Positions 50,026 through 60,381 of a stretch of DNA of 64,000 nt are shown here, piece by piece. The stretch covers positions 434,001 to 498,000 of the forward strand of contig NZ_WARX01000001.1 of assembly GCF_009720385.1 (NCBI RefSeq). The letters are read 5' to 3'. Position numbers and translations under genes: made by a program. The stretch comes from Catellatospora vulcania. GTDB taxonomy: Bacteria > Actinomycetota > Actinomycetes > Mycobacteriales > Micromonosporaceae. Every line of letters begins with the position of its first letter. Within the stretch, counting starts at the first letter, position 1. Under the pieces are notes generated by a model. That model made no database searches. It saw only the letters and a program-made list of their open reading frames with translations, and was not told where the DNA came from.

Positions 50026-52581
50026 GTGTCCGGCGCGGATGTGCTGCTGTCCGACGGCACCACGGTCCACCTGCGGCAGATCACGCCGCAGGACGCCGAC
50101 GCGGTGGTGGCGATGCACTCGCGCTTCTCCGAGCGCACCCGCTACCTGCGCTACTTCTCGCCGTACCCCCGGATTCCGGCCCGGGACCTGCACCGGTTCG
50201 TCAACGTCGACCACCGCGACCGGGAGGCGTTCGTGGTCGCCGCAGGCGAGCGGCTGGTCGCGGTGGGCCGCTACGAGCGGCTCGGCGAGCAGTCGGTCGA
50301 GGCCGAGGTCGCGTTCGTGGTCGAGGACGCCTACCAGGGCCGCGGCGTCGGCTCGGTGCTGCTGGAGCATCTGGCCGCCGCGGCCGCCGAGGCGGGGGTC
50401 ACCCGGTTCGTCGCCGAGGTGCTCCCCGAGAACGGCGCGATGCTGCGGGTCTTCACCGACGCCGGGTACGAGGTGAACCGGCGCTACGCCGACGGTGTGG
50501 TGATGCTGACCTTCCCGGTCGCGCCGACCGAGCGCTCCCGCGCCGTGCAGGCCGACCGCGAGCAGCGCACCGAGGCCCGTTCGGTGGCCCGCCTGCTGCG
50601 CCCGCGTGCCGTGGCCGTCTACGGCGCGAGCGCGTCCGGCCACGGCGTCGGCGCGGCCGTGCTGGCCCACCTGCGTGCCTCGGGCTTCACCGGGCCGGTG
50701 CACCACGTGCACCCGGACGGACCGCTGCGCTCGCTGGCCGACCTGGCGCCGGCGCCCGCGCCCGCGCCCGCGCCCGCTGCGCCGCATCCCGGCGAGCCGG
50801 GATCGGGCCTGCCGCATCGTGGCGAGGAGGAGGCCGGAGCCGCGATCGATCTCGCGGTCGTGGCGACGCCGCCCGCGGCGCTGCCGGACGTGCTGGCCGA
50901 CGCGGCCGCGGCGGGGGTGCACGGGCTGCTCGTGCTGACCGAGATGGACCCGGCGCAGCGGCGCGAGCTGCTGCGGGCCGCCCGGGTCGCCGGCATGCGG
51001 GTGATCGGTCCGGGCAGCCTCGGCATCGCCGACCACGCGGTGGGCCTCAACGCCACGCTCGTGCCGCGGCTGCCCGGCCCCGGCCGGGTGAGCCTGTTCT
51101 GCCACTCCGGCACGCTGGGCCTGCTCCTGCTGGCCGAGGCCGAACGCCGCGGGCTGGGCATGAGCGGCTTCGTCAGCGCCGGCCGCCGGGCCGACGTGTC
51201 CGGCAACGACCTGCTCCAGTTCTGGGCCGACGACCCGCACACCGACGTCGTCGCGATGTACCTGGAGTCCTTCGGCAACCCGCGCAAGTTCGCCCGCATC
51301 GTGCGTACCGCCGGGCGGCACAAGCCGATCGTGATGCTGGCCGGGCACACCGGCCACGGCGGCTCCGCCCTGGACGACGCCGCGATGCAGGCGCTGCGGG
51401 CCCACTCCGGCGTGATCGAGGTGGGCACCGTCGGCGAGCTGTTCGACGTGGCGACGCTGCTGGCGGCCCAGCCCCTGCCGGCCGGCGACCGGATCGGCGT
51501 GGTCAGCAACGCGTTCGCGCTGTCGGCGCTGGCCTCGGCGGAGATCCGGGCGGCGGGGCTGCGCGTCGGCCGGGCTGGTGCGGTCGGTCCGGCGGCCAAG
51601 CCGGACGAGTTCGCCGCCGCGGTGTACGACGCGCTGCACAGCGACGACACCGACGCGGTGATCGTGGTGGTCGCGCCGCCGCTGCCCACCGGACCGCTCG
51701 CCGCCGACCAGAGCGCGGAGACGGCGCTGCTGGGCCCGTACGCCGACGCGCTGGCCGAGGCCGTGCGGGACGCGGACAAGCCGGTGCTGGCCAGCTTCCT
51801 CGCCGGGCGGGGACCGGCGCAGGTGCCGTCCTACCGTTCGATCGAGGAGGCGGTGCGCGCGCTCGCGCAGGTGACCCGGCGCGCCGCCTGGCTGCGCGCG
51901 CCCGCCGGTGCGCTGCCGCCCACGCCGCCCGGGGCCGACCCCAACGCGTCCGACCTGGACACACTGCTCACCTCGTACGGCATCGGCGTCGTGCCGAGCA
52001 CCCGCGCGGCCGGGCCGGAGCAGGTCGCCGCCGCGGCGGTCGGCTACGGCGGCGCGGTGGCGCTGAAGGTGGCCGACCGGCCCAACCGCATCGACCTGGG
52101 CGCGGTACGCCTCAACGTGGGCGGCCCGGACGAGGCCCGCCGGGCCTACGCCGACCTGGAGCAGCTGTTCGGCGCGGGGGTCGAGGTGCTGGTGCAGCCG
52201 ATGGTCGCGCCCGGGGTGGCCTGCGTGGTCGAGGTCGTCGACGATCCGGCGTTCGGACCGGTGGTCGGGTTCGGGCTGGCCGGGCCGGTCACCGAACTGG
52301 TCGGCGACCGCGCCTGGCGGGCCGCCCCGCTCACCGACACCGACGCCGCCGCCCTGGTGCGCGCCCCGAAGGCGGCCCCGCTGCTGGCCGCCGCCGACGC
52401 CGCGGCGCTGGCCGCGCTGCTGGTCCGCATCGGCCAGCTGGCCGCCGACACCGCCCGCCTGCGCCACCTCGTCCTCAACCCGATCCTGGTGCACACCACC
52501 GGTGTCAGCGTCCTGCACGCCCTCGCCGACCTCACCGACCCCACCCCCCGCCCCGACACCGGCCCCCGCCAGCTCCGCTGA
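50026..52581 (+). CDS. Pat-type bifunctional GNAT / NDP-forming acyl-CoA synthetase-like protein
   Basis: 851-aa protein. Residues ~8-165 are a GNAT domain (VEAEVAFVVEDAYQGRGVGSVLLEHL P-loop). Residues ~185-700 match the CoA-binding and ligase domains of NDP-forming acyl-CoA synthetases (RAVAVYGASAS; GPGSLGIADHAVGLNATL; LFCHSGTLGLLLL; FVSAGRRADVSGNDLLQFW). Residues ~690-840 are an ATP-grasp domain. A Pro/Ala tract (~243-252) interrupts the CoA-binding domain. Such proteins are lysine acetyltransferases of acetyl-CoA synthetase and other enzymes; the synthetase part is usually a regulatory remnant. The phospho-His loop is shortened here (AGHTGHGGSALDD), so its activity is uncertain. GTG 50026 follows acuC by 3 bp. 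Confidence 0.86.
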   Translation: MSGADVLLSDGTTVHLRQITPQDADAVVAMHSRFSERTRYLRYFSPYPRIPARDLHRFVNVDHRDREAFVVAAGERLVAVGRYERLGEQSVEAEVAFVVEDAYQGRGVGSVLLEHLAAAAAEAGVTRFVAEVLPENGAMLRVFTDAGYEVNRRYADGVVMLTFPVAPTERSRAVQADREQRTEARSVARLLRPRAVAVYGASASGHGVGAAVLAHLRASGFTGPVHHVHPDGPLRSLADLAPAPAPAPAPAAPHPGEPGSGLPHRGEEEAGAAIDLAVVATPPAALPDVLADAAAAGVHGLLVLTEMDPAQRRELLRAARVAGMRVIGPGSLGIADHAVGLNATLVPRLPGPGRVSLFCHSGTLGLLLLAEAERRGLGMSGFVSAGRRADVSGNDLLQFWADDPHTDVVAMYLESFGNPRKFARIVRTAGRHKPIVMLAGHTGHGGSALDDAAMQALRAHSGVIEVGTVGELFDVATLLAAQPLPAGDRIGVVSNAFALSALASAEIRAAGLRVGRAGAVGPAAKPDEFAAAVYDALHSDDTDAVIVVVAPPLPTGPLAADQSAETALLGPYADALAEAVRDADKPVLASFLAGRGPAQVPSYRSIEEAVRALAQVTRRAAWLRAPAGALPPTPPGADPNASDLDTLLTSYGIGVVPSTRAAGPEQVAAAAVGYGGAVALKVADRPNRIDLGAVRLNVGGPDEARRAYADLEQLFGAGVEVLVQPMVAPGVACVVEVVDDPAFGPVVGFGLAGPVTELVGDRAWRAAPLTDTDAAALVRAPKAAPLLAAADAAALAALLVRIGQLAADTARLRHLVLNPILVHTTGVSVLHALADLTDPTPRPDTGPRQLR

Positions 52582-52592
52582 CCCGGACGAAG

Positions 52593-52636
52593 GAAGGGCG
52601 CCTTCTTGTCGCTCCGCGTGCAAGAAGGCGCCCTTC
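52593..52636. terminator. AAGGGCACCTT-family hairpin, copy 3 (G/C variant)
   Basis: Perfect 16-bp stem GAAGGGCGCCTTCTTG (52593-52608) with 52621-52636. A G-C pair replaces the A-T pair of other copies, a compensatory change. It lies between convergent gene ends. No other structure is noted before 52735. Confidence 0.75.
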
Positions 52637-52734
52637 ACCACATTTGCTGAGTGCTGAGCAGGACCGGGCCGCCGCTGCGGCTCGCGAACGGAGGCGCGGA
52701 CCGGCGCTCCCCGTGCAGCGCCGGCCCGCCCGGA

Positions 52735-54135
52735 TCATGGCGTCGGCCCGACCGGGTCCGGCGTCCCCGCGGTGGGGACCGGTGTCTGGCAGGTCGGCGG
52801 GTTGAGCCGGTCGCACCCCGGCGGGAGCAGGTCGGTGAACGTCGTCGTGGCCAGCAGGGCGCCTGCGGCGTCGTACGCCCGCACGGTCAACGTGGTCTGC
52901 GGCGGCGCCGGCCGCCAGCCGACCCCGTCGACCAGGGGGATGTCGACGACCTGCCCGCCCTGGACGGACTCGGCCCGCACCGCCCCCGGCGGCGCGATGA
53001 CCTGCAGCCGGGTGTTGTCCTGCGCCGTGTAGCTCGGCAGCCGCATCACGATCAGCGCCCGCGCCGGGTCGCCGGCGAACCCGGAGCCCGTCAGGTGGTC
53101 ACGCCACATGCCGTCACCGTCGACGACCCCGGTGAAGTAGGGGCCGCCGCCGTCCGCCGTGACCACCTGCACGGTGACGGCCCGCACCAGCCCGCCGGCC
53201 GCTCCGGGCGCCGGCACCTCGTCACTCCACAGCACCCGCAGCACGGCGCCCGTGTCCCGGAGCTGGGTCAGGCTCGTGAGGGAGCTGGCCACCTGCCCGG
53301 CAACCTCGGGCATGGGGGTGCCGCGGCCGCCGTACGGGGCAGGGTCGACCGCCACCGGCCCGGCCTTCACCGGGTACGTCTGGACCTCGCGCAACACCTT
53401 GTCACCGAGCCGGACCCGGAACCGCTGGATCCTGGTGACGTTCGCGACGGCCAGGTAGCCGTCCGGCACCGCGATCGCGGTCCAGGTCCGGGTGACGCCG
53501 GTGGACGACCACTGCGCCTGCCCCTCCTCGTAGACCGCCCCGACCGGGCCGAGCAGGAGGAAACCGACCTCGTCGTCCGGCCCGGGGCCGATGGCGAAGG
53601 TGGCTTCTTCGGCCGCCTCCAGCGCGCCGGACCCGGCCTGGGCCAGGTGCGCGGGAGGCTCGTCCTGGTGCCCGAAGAACATGGCCTTGAGCGGCCAGCC
53701 GTCCAGGCCCGCGGTGAGCACGTAGCGCCGGGAGCCGATGTCACCGGCGAACAGCACCTTGACGCGGTCCGGGTCGGTCGGCATGTACGGACCGTTGGCC
53801 GGATCGCCGCGCTCCGCGCCGACCTCGTCCGCCGTGCGCCGCCGCATCGCCTCCAGGAACGCCTCGTCGCCGGCCAGGCTGCCGCGGGTGGGCGAGTTCA
53901 GCAGCGGCAGCAGCTCGGCCGGTGGCGGTGTGGCCAGCTGGTGCGGGCCGGCCGGCGACCTGGTCAGCAGCCAGGCCGCTGGCGCGACGACCAGGAGCAC
54001 GGAGACCACCGCCAAGGTCGACACCAGATTCCGCCGGCGTCGCCGGTGCAGGACCACCACCCGGGTGTACGGGTAGGGTCGCGGCGTGATGTCGTCGGCG
54101 TGCCGGTCCAGGACGGCGCGGAGTTCGTCGATCAT
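52735..54135 (-). CDS. Membrane-anchored protein paired with the SigE-family sigma factor
   Basis: 466 aa, not recognised by family. Residues 1-35 are cytoplasmic and Arg-rich (VVVLHRRRRRN), followed by one transmembrane helix (~36-58, LVSTLAVVSVLLVVAPAAWLL) and a large extracytoplasmic domain of ~400 residues without recognisable catalytic motifs. Two cysteines near the end (PPGCDRLNPPTCQTP) may pair. It begins one base after the ECF sigma gene stop (TGA-C-ATG), so the two are translationally coupled. A role as anti-sigma or sensor partner is inferred; the HxxxCxxC zinc motif of classical anti-sigma factors is absent. Confidence 0.7.
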   Translation of the reverse strand: MIDELRAVLDRHADDITPRPYPYTRVVVLHRRRRRNLVSTLAVVSVLLVVAPAAWLLTRSPAGPHQLATPPPAELLPLLNSPTRGSLAGDEAFLEAMRRRTADEVGAERGDPANGPYMPTDPDRVKVLFAGDIGSRRYVLTAGLDGWPLKAMFFGHQDEPPAHLAQAGSGALEAAEEATFAIGPGPDDEVGFLLLGPVGAVYEEGQAQWSSTGVTRTWTAIAVPDGYLAVANVTRIQRFRVRLGDKVLREVQTYPVKAGPVAVDPAPYGGRGTPMPEVAGQVASSLTSLTQLRDTGAVLRVLWSDEVPAPGAAGGLVRAVTVQVVTADGGGPYFTGVVDGDGMWRDHLTGSGFAGDPARALIVMRLPSYTAQDNTRLQVIAPPGAVRAESVQGGQVVDIPLVDGVGWRPAPPQTTLTVRAYDAAGALLATTTFTDLLPPGCDRLNPPTCQTPVPTAGTPDPVGPTP

Positions 54136-54136
54136 G

Positions 54137-54625
54137 TCAGTTCTCCCCGTTCGCAGCAGCCATCGAGGGGGCGGGCACCAGCTCGCGCAGCCGGTCCAGG
54201 CCGCGGGAGGCGTGGCTCTTCACCGTGCCCACGCTGACGCCCAGGATCTGCGCGGTCTCCTGCTCGGAGCGGTCCTCCCAGTAGCGCAGCACCAGCACGG
54301 CCCGCATCCGCACCGGCAGCCGCCGCAGCGCGGTCCACAGCTCGTCGCGATCCTCGATCGCGGGATCGTGCCGGGGCCGGTCCGGCAGCACCGCGGTGAC
54401 GATCTCCCGGATCGGCCGCCGCCAGACGTTGGCGAGCTGGTTCACCATGACCCGGCGCAGGTACGCCTCCGGGTGGTCCATCCGCCGCCACTTCGGCAGC
54501 GCCGCGGCGAGCGCACTCTGCAGCAGGTCCTCCGCCCGGTCGCGGGAACCGCAGAGCAGGTACGCCGTGCGTAGCAGCGCGCTGTAACGCTGCTCCACGA
54601 ACGCCTGGAAGTCGTCGTCGGGCAT
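54137..54625 (-). CDS. ECF RNA polymerase sigma factor, SigE family
   Basis: 162-aa extracytoplasmic-function sigma factor of the actinobacterial SigE-like (SACE_1649) group. Sigma region 2 is DFQAFVEQRYSALLRTAYLLCGSRDRAEDLLQSALAAALPKW with YLRRVMVNQLANVWRR. Region 4 is LRRLPVRMRAVLVLRYWEDRSEQETAQILGVSVGTVKSHASRGLDRLRE. ATG 54625 gives the standard start MPDDDFQAFV; an upstream in-frame start at 54664 is unlikely. The downstream membrane gene is coupled by one base. The target promoter is not visible. Confidence 0.88.
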   Translation of the reverse strand: MPDDDFQAFVEQRYSALLRTAYLLCGSRDRAEDLLQSALAAALPKWRRMDHPEAYLRRVMVNQLANVWRRPIREIVTAVLPDRPRHDPAIEDRDELWTALRRLPVRMRAVLVLRYWEDRSEQETAQILGVSVGTVKSHASRGLDRLRELVPAPSMAAANGEN

Positions 54626-54749
54626 CGGGCCGGTCCCCCCTCGTGTGTCCACCCCACCGAACACGCGACCGTCCGAAAAGGTTGAGCCGGACGCGACACA
54701 GCCCCGGCCGACCGGCCGGGGCTATGCGTTGAACCGTTGAAAGACCAGG

Positions 54750-55730
<981 letters not shown>

Positions 55731-55843
55731 CGCTGTCCTCCCCGTGTCGCCTTGTGTACTGGACAGCTTGGTGTATGGCGCGTGAGACGGCGGTGAGACG
55801 ATTTCGTGAATCTGCCACGATGGGCGGGACAGGGGAGGGACGT

Positions 55844-56629
55844 GTGGTCGTGAAGCGCCTGATGCGCATGTTCGGGGTCGGCGGACCGTCGGTGCGTACG
55901 GAGTTGAAGGTGTCGCGGGCCCAGCCCGGCGGCAAACTCAGCGGCACGGTCGAGGTCACCGGCGGGGATCACCAGGTGTCCATCGGATACATCGCGTTGG
56001 CGCTGGTCACCGACGTCGGTGTGCAGGGCGGGCTGCTCGGTGACCAGTCCACCGGAGAGATCAGCCGGCAGAAGGTCGTGGAGAGCTTCACGCTCGCCGC
56101 GCGCGAGCGTCGGATATTCGACATCACCTGCGACGTGCCGCTGGAGACCCCGCTGACCCGGGCCTTCGGGCAGCCGATAGCCGGGATGAACGTCGGCCTG
56201 CGCACCGAGTTGGAGGTCGCCCGCGCGGTCGACCGCACCGACCTGGACCCGGTCGAGATCGAGCCGATGCCCGCGCAGCAGCACATCCTCGATGCGCTGA
56301 GCAAGCTCGGCTTCCAGTTCGTGAAGGCGCACATGGAGAAGGGCCGCCTGCGCGGCCTGCCGCAGACGCTGCCGTTCTACCAGGAGATCGAGTTCCTGCC
56401 CGGCACGGCGTACGCCGCCCAGCTGCGCAACCTCGAGGTCACCTTCGTCGCCACCGACCGCAAGCTCCACGTAGTGATGGAACTGGACAGAAAGGTCGGC
56501 CCCCTCGCCGACCGCGACATCTTCGGCCGCTTCACGGTCGACCCCGCCACCATCGCCGACACCGACTGGCGCGGCCTCCTCAAAGACTGGCTCACCCAGT
56601 CCACCGCCCGCAAAGGCCCCCTGTTCTGA
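55844..56629 (+). CDS. Spo0M-family sporulation control protein
   Basis: 261-aa arrestin-fold SpoOM protein. The N-terminus [21 protein letters not shown] aligns with the typical MVFKRLLGSLGVGGPSVDT. Beta-sandwich segments [21 protein letters not shown] and [14 protein letters not shown] follow, and the C-terminal helix-rich part includes [15 protein letters not shown] 55844 aligns best with family starts and has GGGGAGGG just before it; GTG 55850 is possible. In Bacillus Spo0M modulates sporulation; in actinobacteria a role in development or cell division is supposed. A TGATCATGAA hairpin follows. Confidence 0.88.
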   Translation: MVVKRLMRMFGVGGPSVRTELKVSRAQPGGKLSGTVEVTGGDHQVSIGYIALALVTDVGVQGGLLGDQSTGEISRQKVVESFTLAARERRIFDITCDVPLETPLTRAFGQPIAGMNVGLRTELEVARAVDRTDLDPVEIEPMPAQQHILDALSKLGFQFVKAHMEKGRLRGLPQTLPFYQEIEFLPGTAYAAQLRNLEVTFVATDRKLHVVMELDRKVGPLADRDIFGRFTVDPATIADTDWRGLLKDWLTQSTARKGPLF

Positions 56630-56641
56630 CGTCCGCATGCG

Positions 56642-56700
56642 TTGATCATGAACTTATGGCACGGCTCGACGGCGTGTCGCTGCCATAAGCTCATGATCAA
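56642..56700. terminator. TTGATCATGAACTTATGGCA palindrome, copy 1
   Basis: 20-bp arms at 56642-56661 and 56681-56700 with one G-U mismatch, between the convergent spo0M-like and dtd genes. A second, shorter copy lies upstream of dtd at 57189-57243. Confidence 0.75.
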
Positions 56701-56730
56701 CCAGCTCGCCTGGCCTGGCCTGCGCGGTGG

Positions 56731-57153
<423 letters not shown>

Positions 57154-57188
57154 CGGCGCACCTCTTCCCTGGCGTCTTCCGTCGCGTC

Positions 57189-57243
57189 GATCATGAAGTT
57201 AGGCCGACGACACACCGTCGAACCTTGCCATAAGTTCATGATC
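57189..57243. terminator. TTGATCATGAA palindrome, copy 2
   Basis: Arms GATCATGAAGTTA (57189-57201) and TAAGTTCATGATC (57231-57243), one mismatch, with an inner CGACG/CGTCG. The right half matches the right half of copy 1 (CCATAAG-TCATGATCAA). It lies directly past the stop of the methyltransferase gene (57242), overlapping by two bases. Confidence 0.68.
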
Positions 57244-58711
57244 AACGGACGGTGGGCAGCAGGAGGCCGCGTTCGACGAGGTGGTCCAGGACGGGGAGGA
57301 GGGCGGCGGAGAGGGCTTCGACGGGGGCTTCGTGGGCGGCGGCCAGGAGGGAGATCTGGTCGTGGAGGGGGAGGTCGCCGTTGGAGCCGCTGACCAGGGC
57401 GAGGATCAGGGGGTCGATCTCCTCTACCCAGCGCAGGCCGTCGGGCATGGCCAGGAGCTGGCGGTCGACGATCCAGCCGTCGTCGCCCATGGTGGCCTCC
57501 TGACGTAGTTGTAGGCCGTCGGCGCGGCGGTAGCGGGCAGACAGGAGCTGGTCGCGGTCGCGGGCGTCGAGCCAGTCGCGGCGGGTGAACCACTCCGTCA
57601 CGCGGTCGCCGAGCGGCGGCTGCACCTGCTGGCGCAGATCCTCGCAGACCACCGACGGGTCGGCCTTGCCGCTGTTGCGGGCGGTGACCAGGCCGAAGCC
57701 GATCGCCTCGACGCCGTGCTCGGCGAACCAGTCCAGCCACTGCGCGGCCCGCTGCGCGTCGTGCTTCTCGCTCGCGTCGGCCAGCCACAGGCGTACGTAG
57801 TCCAGCGGGTCGCTGACCTCGCGCTGGATCGCCCACAGGTCCATGCCGGTGCCGGCGAACCAGCCCGCGACACGGTCCTCCCAGTCCTCGCCCTTCACGT
57901 GCACCCAGTTGGCCAGGAACTGCAGCGTGCCGCCCTCGGTGAGCAGGGTCGGCGCGGCCCCGGCGAGTTCGGCGCAGACACCGTCGCCGGCCCGGCCGGA
58001 GTCGCGGTACACGTGGGTGGCCAGGCCGGGCCCGACCACGAACGGCGGGTTGCTGACCACCAGGTCGAACCGGCGGTCCGCGACCGGCGCCAGCATGTCG
58101 CCCTGCAGCAGCTCCCAGCTCATGCCGTTGAGCGCGGCCGTCGTCGCGGCGAAGCGCAGCGCGCGCGGGGACAGGTCGGTGCCGGTCACGGCGCGCGCGT
58201 GGGTGCTCAGGTGCAGCGCCTGCACGCCGCAGCCGGTGCCCAGGTCGAGCGCCGTGCCGACGGGCGTGCGCACCGTCGCGCCGGCCAGCGTGGTGGACGC
58301 GCCGCCGACCCCGAGCACGTGGTCGGCGGGCAGCTGGCGGCCCGGCTGGGCGGGCAGGTCGGACAGCACCCACCAGTCGCCGTACGGCTCCAGGTCGACG
58401 CCCGCCGCGAGCCCGCCGTCACCCAGCACGACGAGCCCGGCCGCGCGTGCCGTGGCGACCGGCAACGGGGCCAGCGCGGCGGCCACGGCCGCGTCCGGCT
58501 CGGTCTGGCCGCAGATGAAAAGCCTGATCAGGGTATCCAGCGGGTCACCCGTACCGGTGATCCGCAGCGCGGCGCGGTAGTCGCTGCGACCCGCGTCGGC
58601 CGCCGCCTGCGGCCCCAGCCGGTCGGCGATGCCTGAGGCGGTGAACCCGGCGCGGGTCAGCGCGGTTCGCAGATGATCGATGTCAGCGGTCTCCAGCAGC
58701 GTCTGCACCAT
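57242..58711 (-). CDS. Class I SAM-dependent methyltransferase (PrmC/RsmC-like)
   Basis: 489-aa protein. Residues ~5-130 are an N-terminal domain found fused to these methyltransferases in actinobacteria. The Rossmann core (~145-300) has GTALDLGTGCGVQALHLS (motif I), VTGTDLSPRALRFA (motif II) and FDLVVSNPPFVVGP, the NPPF motif of enzymes that methylate planar nitrogen in bases or glutamine. The C-terminal ~170 residues are additional. It resembles RsmC/PrmC-type enzymes, so an rRNA or release-factor target is plausible but unproven. ATG 58711 is chosen; the upstream start 58738 would add nine residues. Confidence 0.82.
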   Translation of the reverse strand: MVQTLLETADIDHLRTALTRAGFTASGIADRLGPQAAADAGRSDYRAALRITGTGDPLDTLIRLFICGQTEPDAAVAAALAPLPVATARAAGLVVLGDGGLAAGVDLEPYGDWWVLSDLPAQPGRQLPADHVLGVGGASTTLAGATVRTPVGTALDLGTGCGVQALHLSTHARAVTGTDLSPRALRFAATTAALNGMSWELLQGDMLAPVADRRFDLVVSNPPFVVGPGLATHVYRDSGRAGDGVCAELAGAAPTLLTEGGTLQFLANWVHVKGEDWEDRVAGWFAGTGMDLWAIQREVSDPLDYVRLWLADASEKHDAQRAAQWLDWFAEHGVEAIGFGLVTARNSGKADPSVVCEDLRQQVQPPLGDRVTEWFTRRDWLDARDRDQLLSARYRRADGLQLRQEATMGDDGWIVDRQLLAMPDGLRWVEEIDPLILALVSGSNGDLPLHDQISLLAAAHEAPVEALSAALLPVLDHLVERGLLLPTVR

Positions 58712-58757
58712 GACATCGTGCACCAACGCGCGGCGCACGGTGCAGGGACGTGTGCAC

Positions 58758-58763
58758 TAACCT
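58758..58763 (+). promoter_or_regulatory. -10 element for VanZ-family gene
   Basis: TAACCT lies seven bases before ATG 58771, consistent with a leaderless transcript; it supports 58771 over an upstream ATG at 58750. Confidence 0.42.
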
Positions 58764-58770
58764 GCTGCCC

Positions 58771-59322
58771 ATGGCACAGGTCTGGGACCACTGGCACACC
58801 GTACTGCTCACGACGGCGGCGCTGGTGCCCGTGACCCTGCTGATCGTCGCCGGTCTGGTCCGGCACCGGTCGCGGGCGGGCGTGCCGCGCGGCCGCGCGT
58901 GGCGGTGGTCGCTGGCCGAGGGCGCCATGGTGCTCGGGACGCTGCCCTGGGTGTGGATGACGATGACCCCCCAGCAGGTGCCCCCGGACACGACCTTGCT
59001 GTACCTGGTGCCCTTCAGCGATCTGGGGTCCCAGTTCACCCAGCCGCTGCCGTGGGTGATCGCACAGGTGGGCGGCAATCTGCTGGTGTTCTTCGCGCTC
59101 GGGGCCGGAGGGCCGGTGCGCTTCGCGGCCCTCGCCTCGCCCGTGCGGCTGTTGCTGCTCGGGGCCGCGGGCTCGCTGGTGATCGAGGTGACCCAGCTGC
59201 TGTTCGTCACCAACCGGGTGTGCAGCGTTGACGACGTGCTGGTCAACGCGGTCGGCTGCGTGCTCGGCGGCCTGGTCACCCGTCCGTGGTGGTCGCGGGT
59301 CCGGGTCCCCGTCCCCGCCTGA
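58771..59322 (+). CDS. VanZ-family membrane protein
   Basis: 183-aa integral membrane protein with four to five helices. The VanZ signature is present: TTLLYLVPFSDLGSQFTQPLPW, NLLVFFALGAG, and IEVTQLLFVTNRVCSVDDVLVNAVGCVLG (usual S-x-D-x-x-D-x-x-x-N-x-x-G). VanZ homologues can raise low-level resistance to lipoglycopeptides, but most members have unknown roles. No van cluster is nearby. ATG 58771 is favoured by the TAACCT element upstream. Confidence 0.83.
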   Translation: MAQVWDHWHTVLLTTAALVPVTLLIVAGLVRHRSRAGVPRGRAWRWSLAEGAMVLGTLPWVWMTMTPQQVPPDTTLLYLVPFSDLGSQFTQPLPWVIAQVGGNLLVFFALGAGGPVRFAALASPVRLLLLGAAGSLVIEVTQLLFVTNRVCSVDDVLVNAVGCVLGGLVTRPWWSRVRVPVPA

Positions 59323-59391
59323 CTCCGATGTGACGGCTGACCGTCCGACGCCGTCACCAGCGGATACCGGCACTCGAACGGTTGGATGCCC

Positions 59392-59407
59392 GTCGACGAT
59401 CGTCGAC
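59392..59407. other. 16-bp perfect palindrome in a gene-free stretch
   Basis: GTCGACGATCGTCGAC lies in the 351 bp between the VanZ-family stop and GTG 59674. That stretch has mixed codon bias and no ORF I can support; a direct repeat of ACCGGTAT also occurs near 59420-59440. A regulatory role is possible but unsupported. Confidence 0.4.
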
Positions 59408-59673
59408 ACTGAGCCAGGACCGGTATCGACCGGTATGTGGTTCACCCAGGCGTGTCGGGCGGTCGAGATCTTTGGCGACGGGTTCCGCCTACGGCGCCGG
59501 CCCTGGCTGGTCAGCCGGAGTAGATGCCGTTATCGGGCTTGATCAGACTCGATTCGGCGCGATGAAGATCCACCGTTACGCCGTTGACCTTGAGGGTGCT
59601 GCGATGGAGCATTCGTAGCCTGGTCGCGATCATGATCAGGGGCGCTGACCAGTCCATTGACGGAGGAGACGTT

Positions 59674-60216
59674 GTGACGGCACACCCACTCGGCCAGGAG
59701 ACAGCGTTGTGGGAGGGCGAGACCCAGAACCTGGCGTCCGCGGCGACCCAGGGCAAGGTGATCACGGCCCGGTACCGGTTGACCAACCGCAGCCTGTATG
59801 TCTCGAAGGGTGTGCTCCGGACCGACGAGCAGCAGATTCCGCTCGCTCACGTGCAGGACGTGGATGTGCGGCAGAACCTCATCCAGAAGGCACGGAGCGT
59901 GGGAGACGTGATCGTGCGCGTGACGCGGCCCGATGGCTTCGTCGACGTGCTCGTCATGGAGTCGGTCGCCGATCCGCGCCGGGTCCGGGACCTGGTGAAC
60001 AGGTCGGCCACTGATGCCCGTGTCGCCGAGCGGCAGCTCATGAACCACCAGAGCATCACCTACTCCGGCCCCGGACCGGTGACCCCGACGCCGGCCGCAC
60101 CCGCACCCGACGACCTGTTCGCCCAACTGGAAAAGCTGGGCAAGCTGCGTGATGCAGGCATCGTGACACCACAGGAATTCGACACCAAGAAAGCCGAACT
60201 CCTCGCGCGGCTCTGA
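59674..60216 (+). CDS. PH-domain protein with C-terminal SHOCT motif
   Basis: 180-aa cytoplasmic protein. Residues ~15-115 form a bacterial PH-like domain (WEGETQNLASAATQGKVITARYRLTNRSLYV, then IPLAHVQDVDVRQNLIQKARSVGDVIV). A Pro-rich linker leads to a C-terminal SHOCT motif (LFAQLEKLGKLRDAGIVTPQEFDTKKAELL). The combination is common in actinobacteria and probably mediates oligomerisation; the function is unknown. GTG 59674 has GGAGGA six bases upstream; the upstream in-frame sequence lacks coding bias. A TGCACTTTCGGGG palindrome follows. Confidence 0.82.
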   Translation: MTAHPLGQETALWEGETQNLASAATQGKVITARYRLTNRSLYVSKGVLRTDEQQIPLAHVQDVDVRQNLIQKARSVGDVIVRVTRPDGFVDVLVMESVADPRRVRDLVNRSATDARVAERQLMNHQSITYSGPGPVTPTPAAPAPDDLFAQLEKLGKLRDAGIVTPQEFDTKKAELLARL

Positions 60217-60228
60217 CCGGTGCGCCGG

Positions 60229-60290
60229 TGCACTTTCGGGGAAAGTGCGTGAAACAGGTCGCTCGTGACTCCAGTTTCCCCGAAAGTGCA
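60229..60290. terminator. TGCACTTTCGGGGAAA palindrome
   Basis: Perfect 16-bp arms (60229-60244 and 60275-60290), 12 bp past the SHOCT gene stop. Only one copy of this family occurs in the window. It is the likely terminator. Confidence 0.72.
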
Positions 60291-60381
60291 GCCACGGCGG
60301 GCAGTGCGACAGCGCGGGGCGGCGCGACGGGGAGTGCCGTGGTGCGGGGTTGGCGGGGCGGGTTTCTGGCAGGCTGTAGGC

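Noticed and set aside
48739-52641. 1300-residue minus-strand open frame across acuC and the GNAT-synthetase gene
   Set aside because: It is a GC-bias shadow: its translation is rich in Arg/Gly/His low-complexity and shows no motif, while the plus-strand frames contain complete HDAC and GNAT/synthetase domains.
58771-59322. Part of a glycopeptide resistance cluster (vanZ)
   Set aside because: No vanR, vanS, vanH, vanA or vanX homologue is near; VanZ-family proteins are widespread without such clusters.
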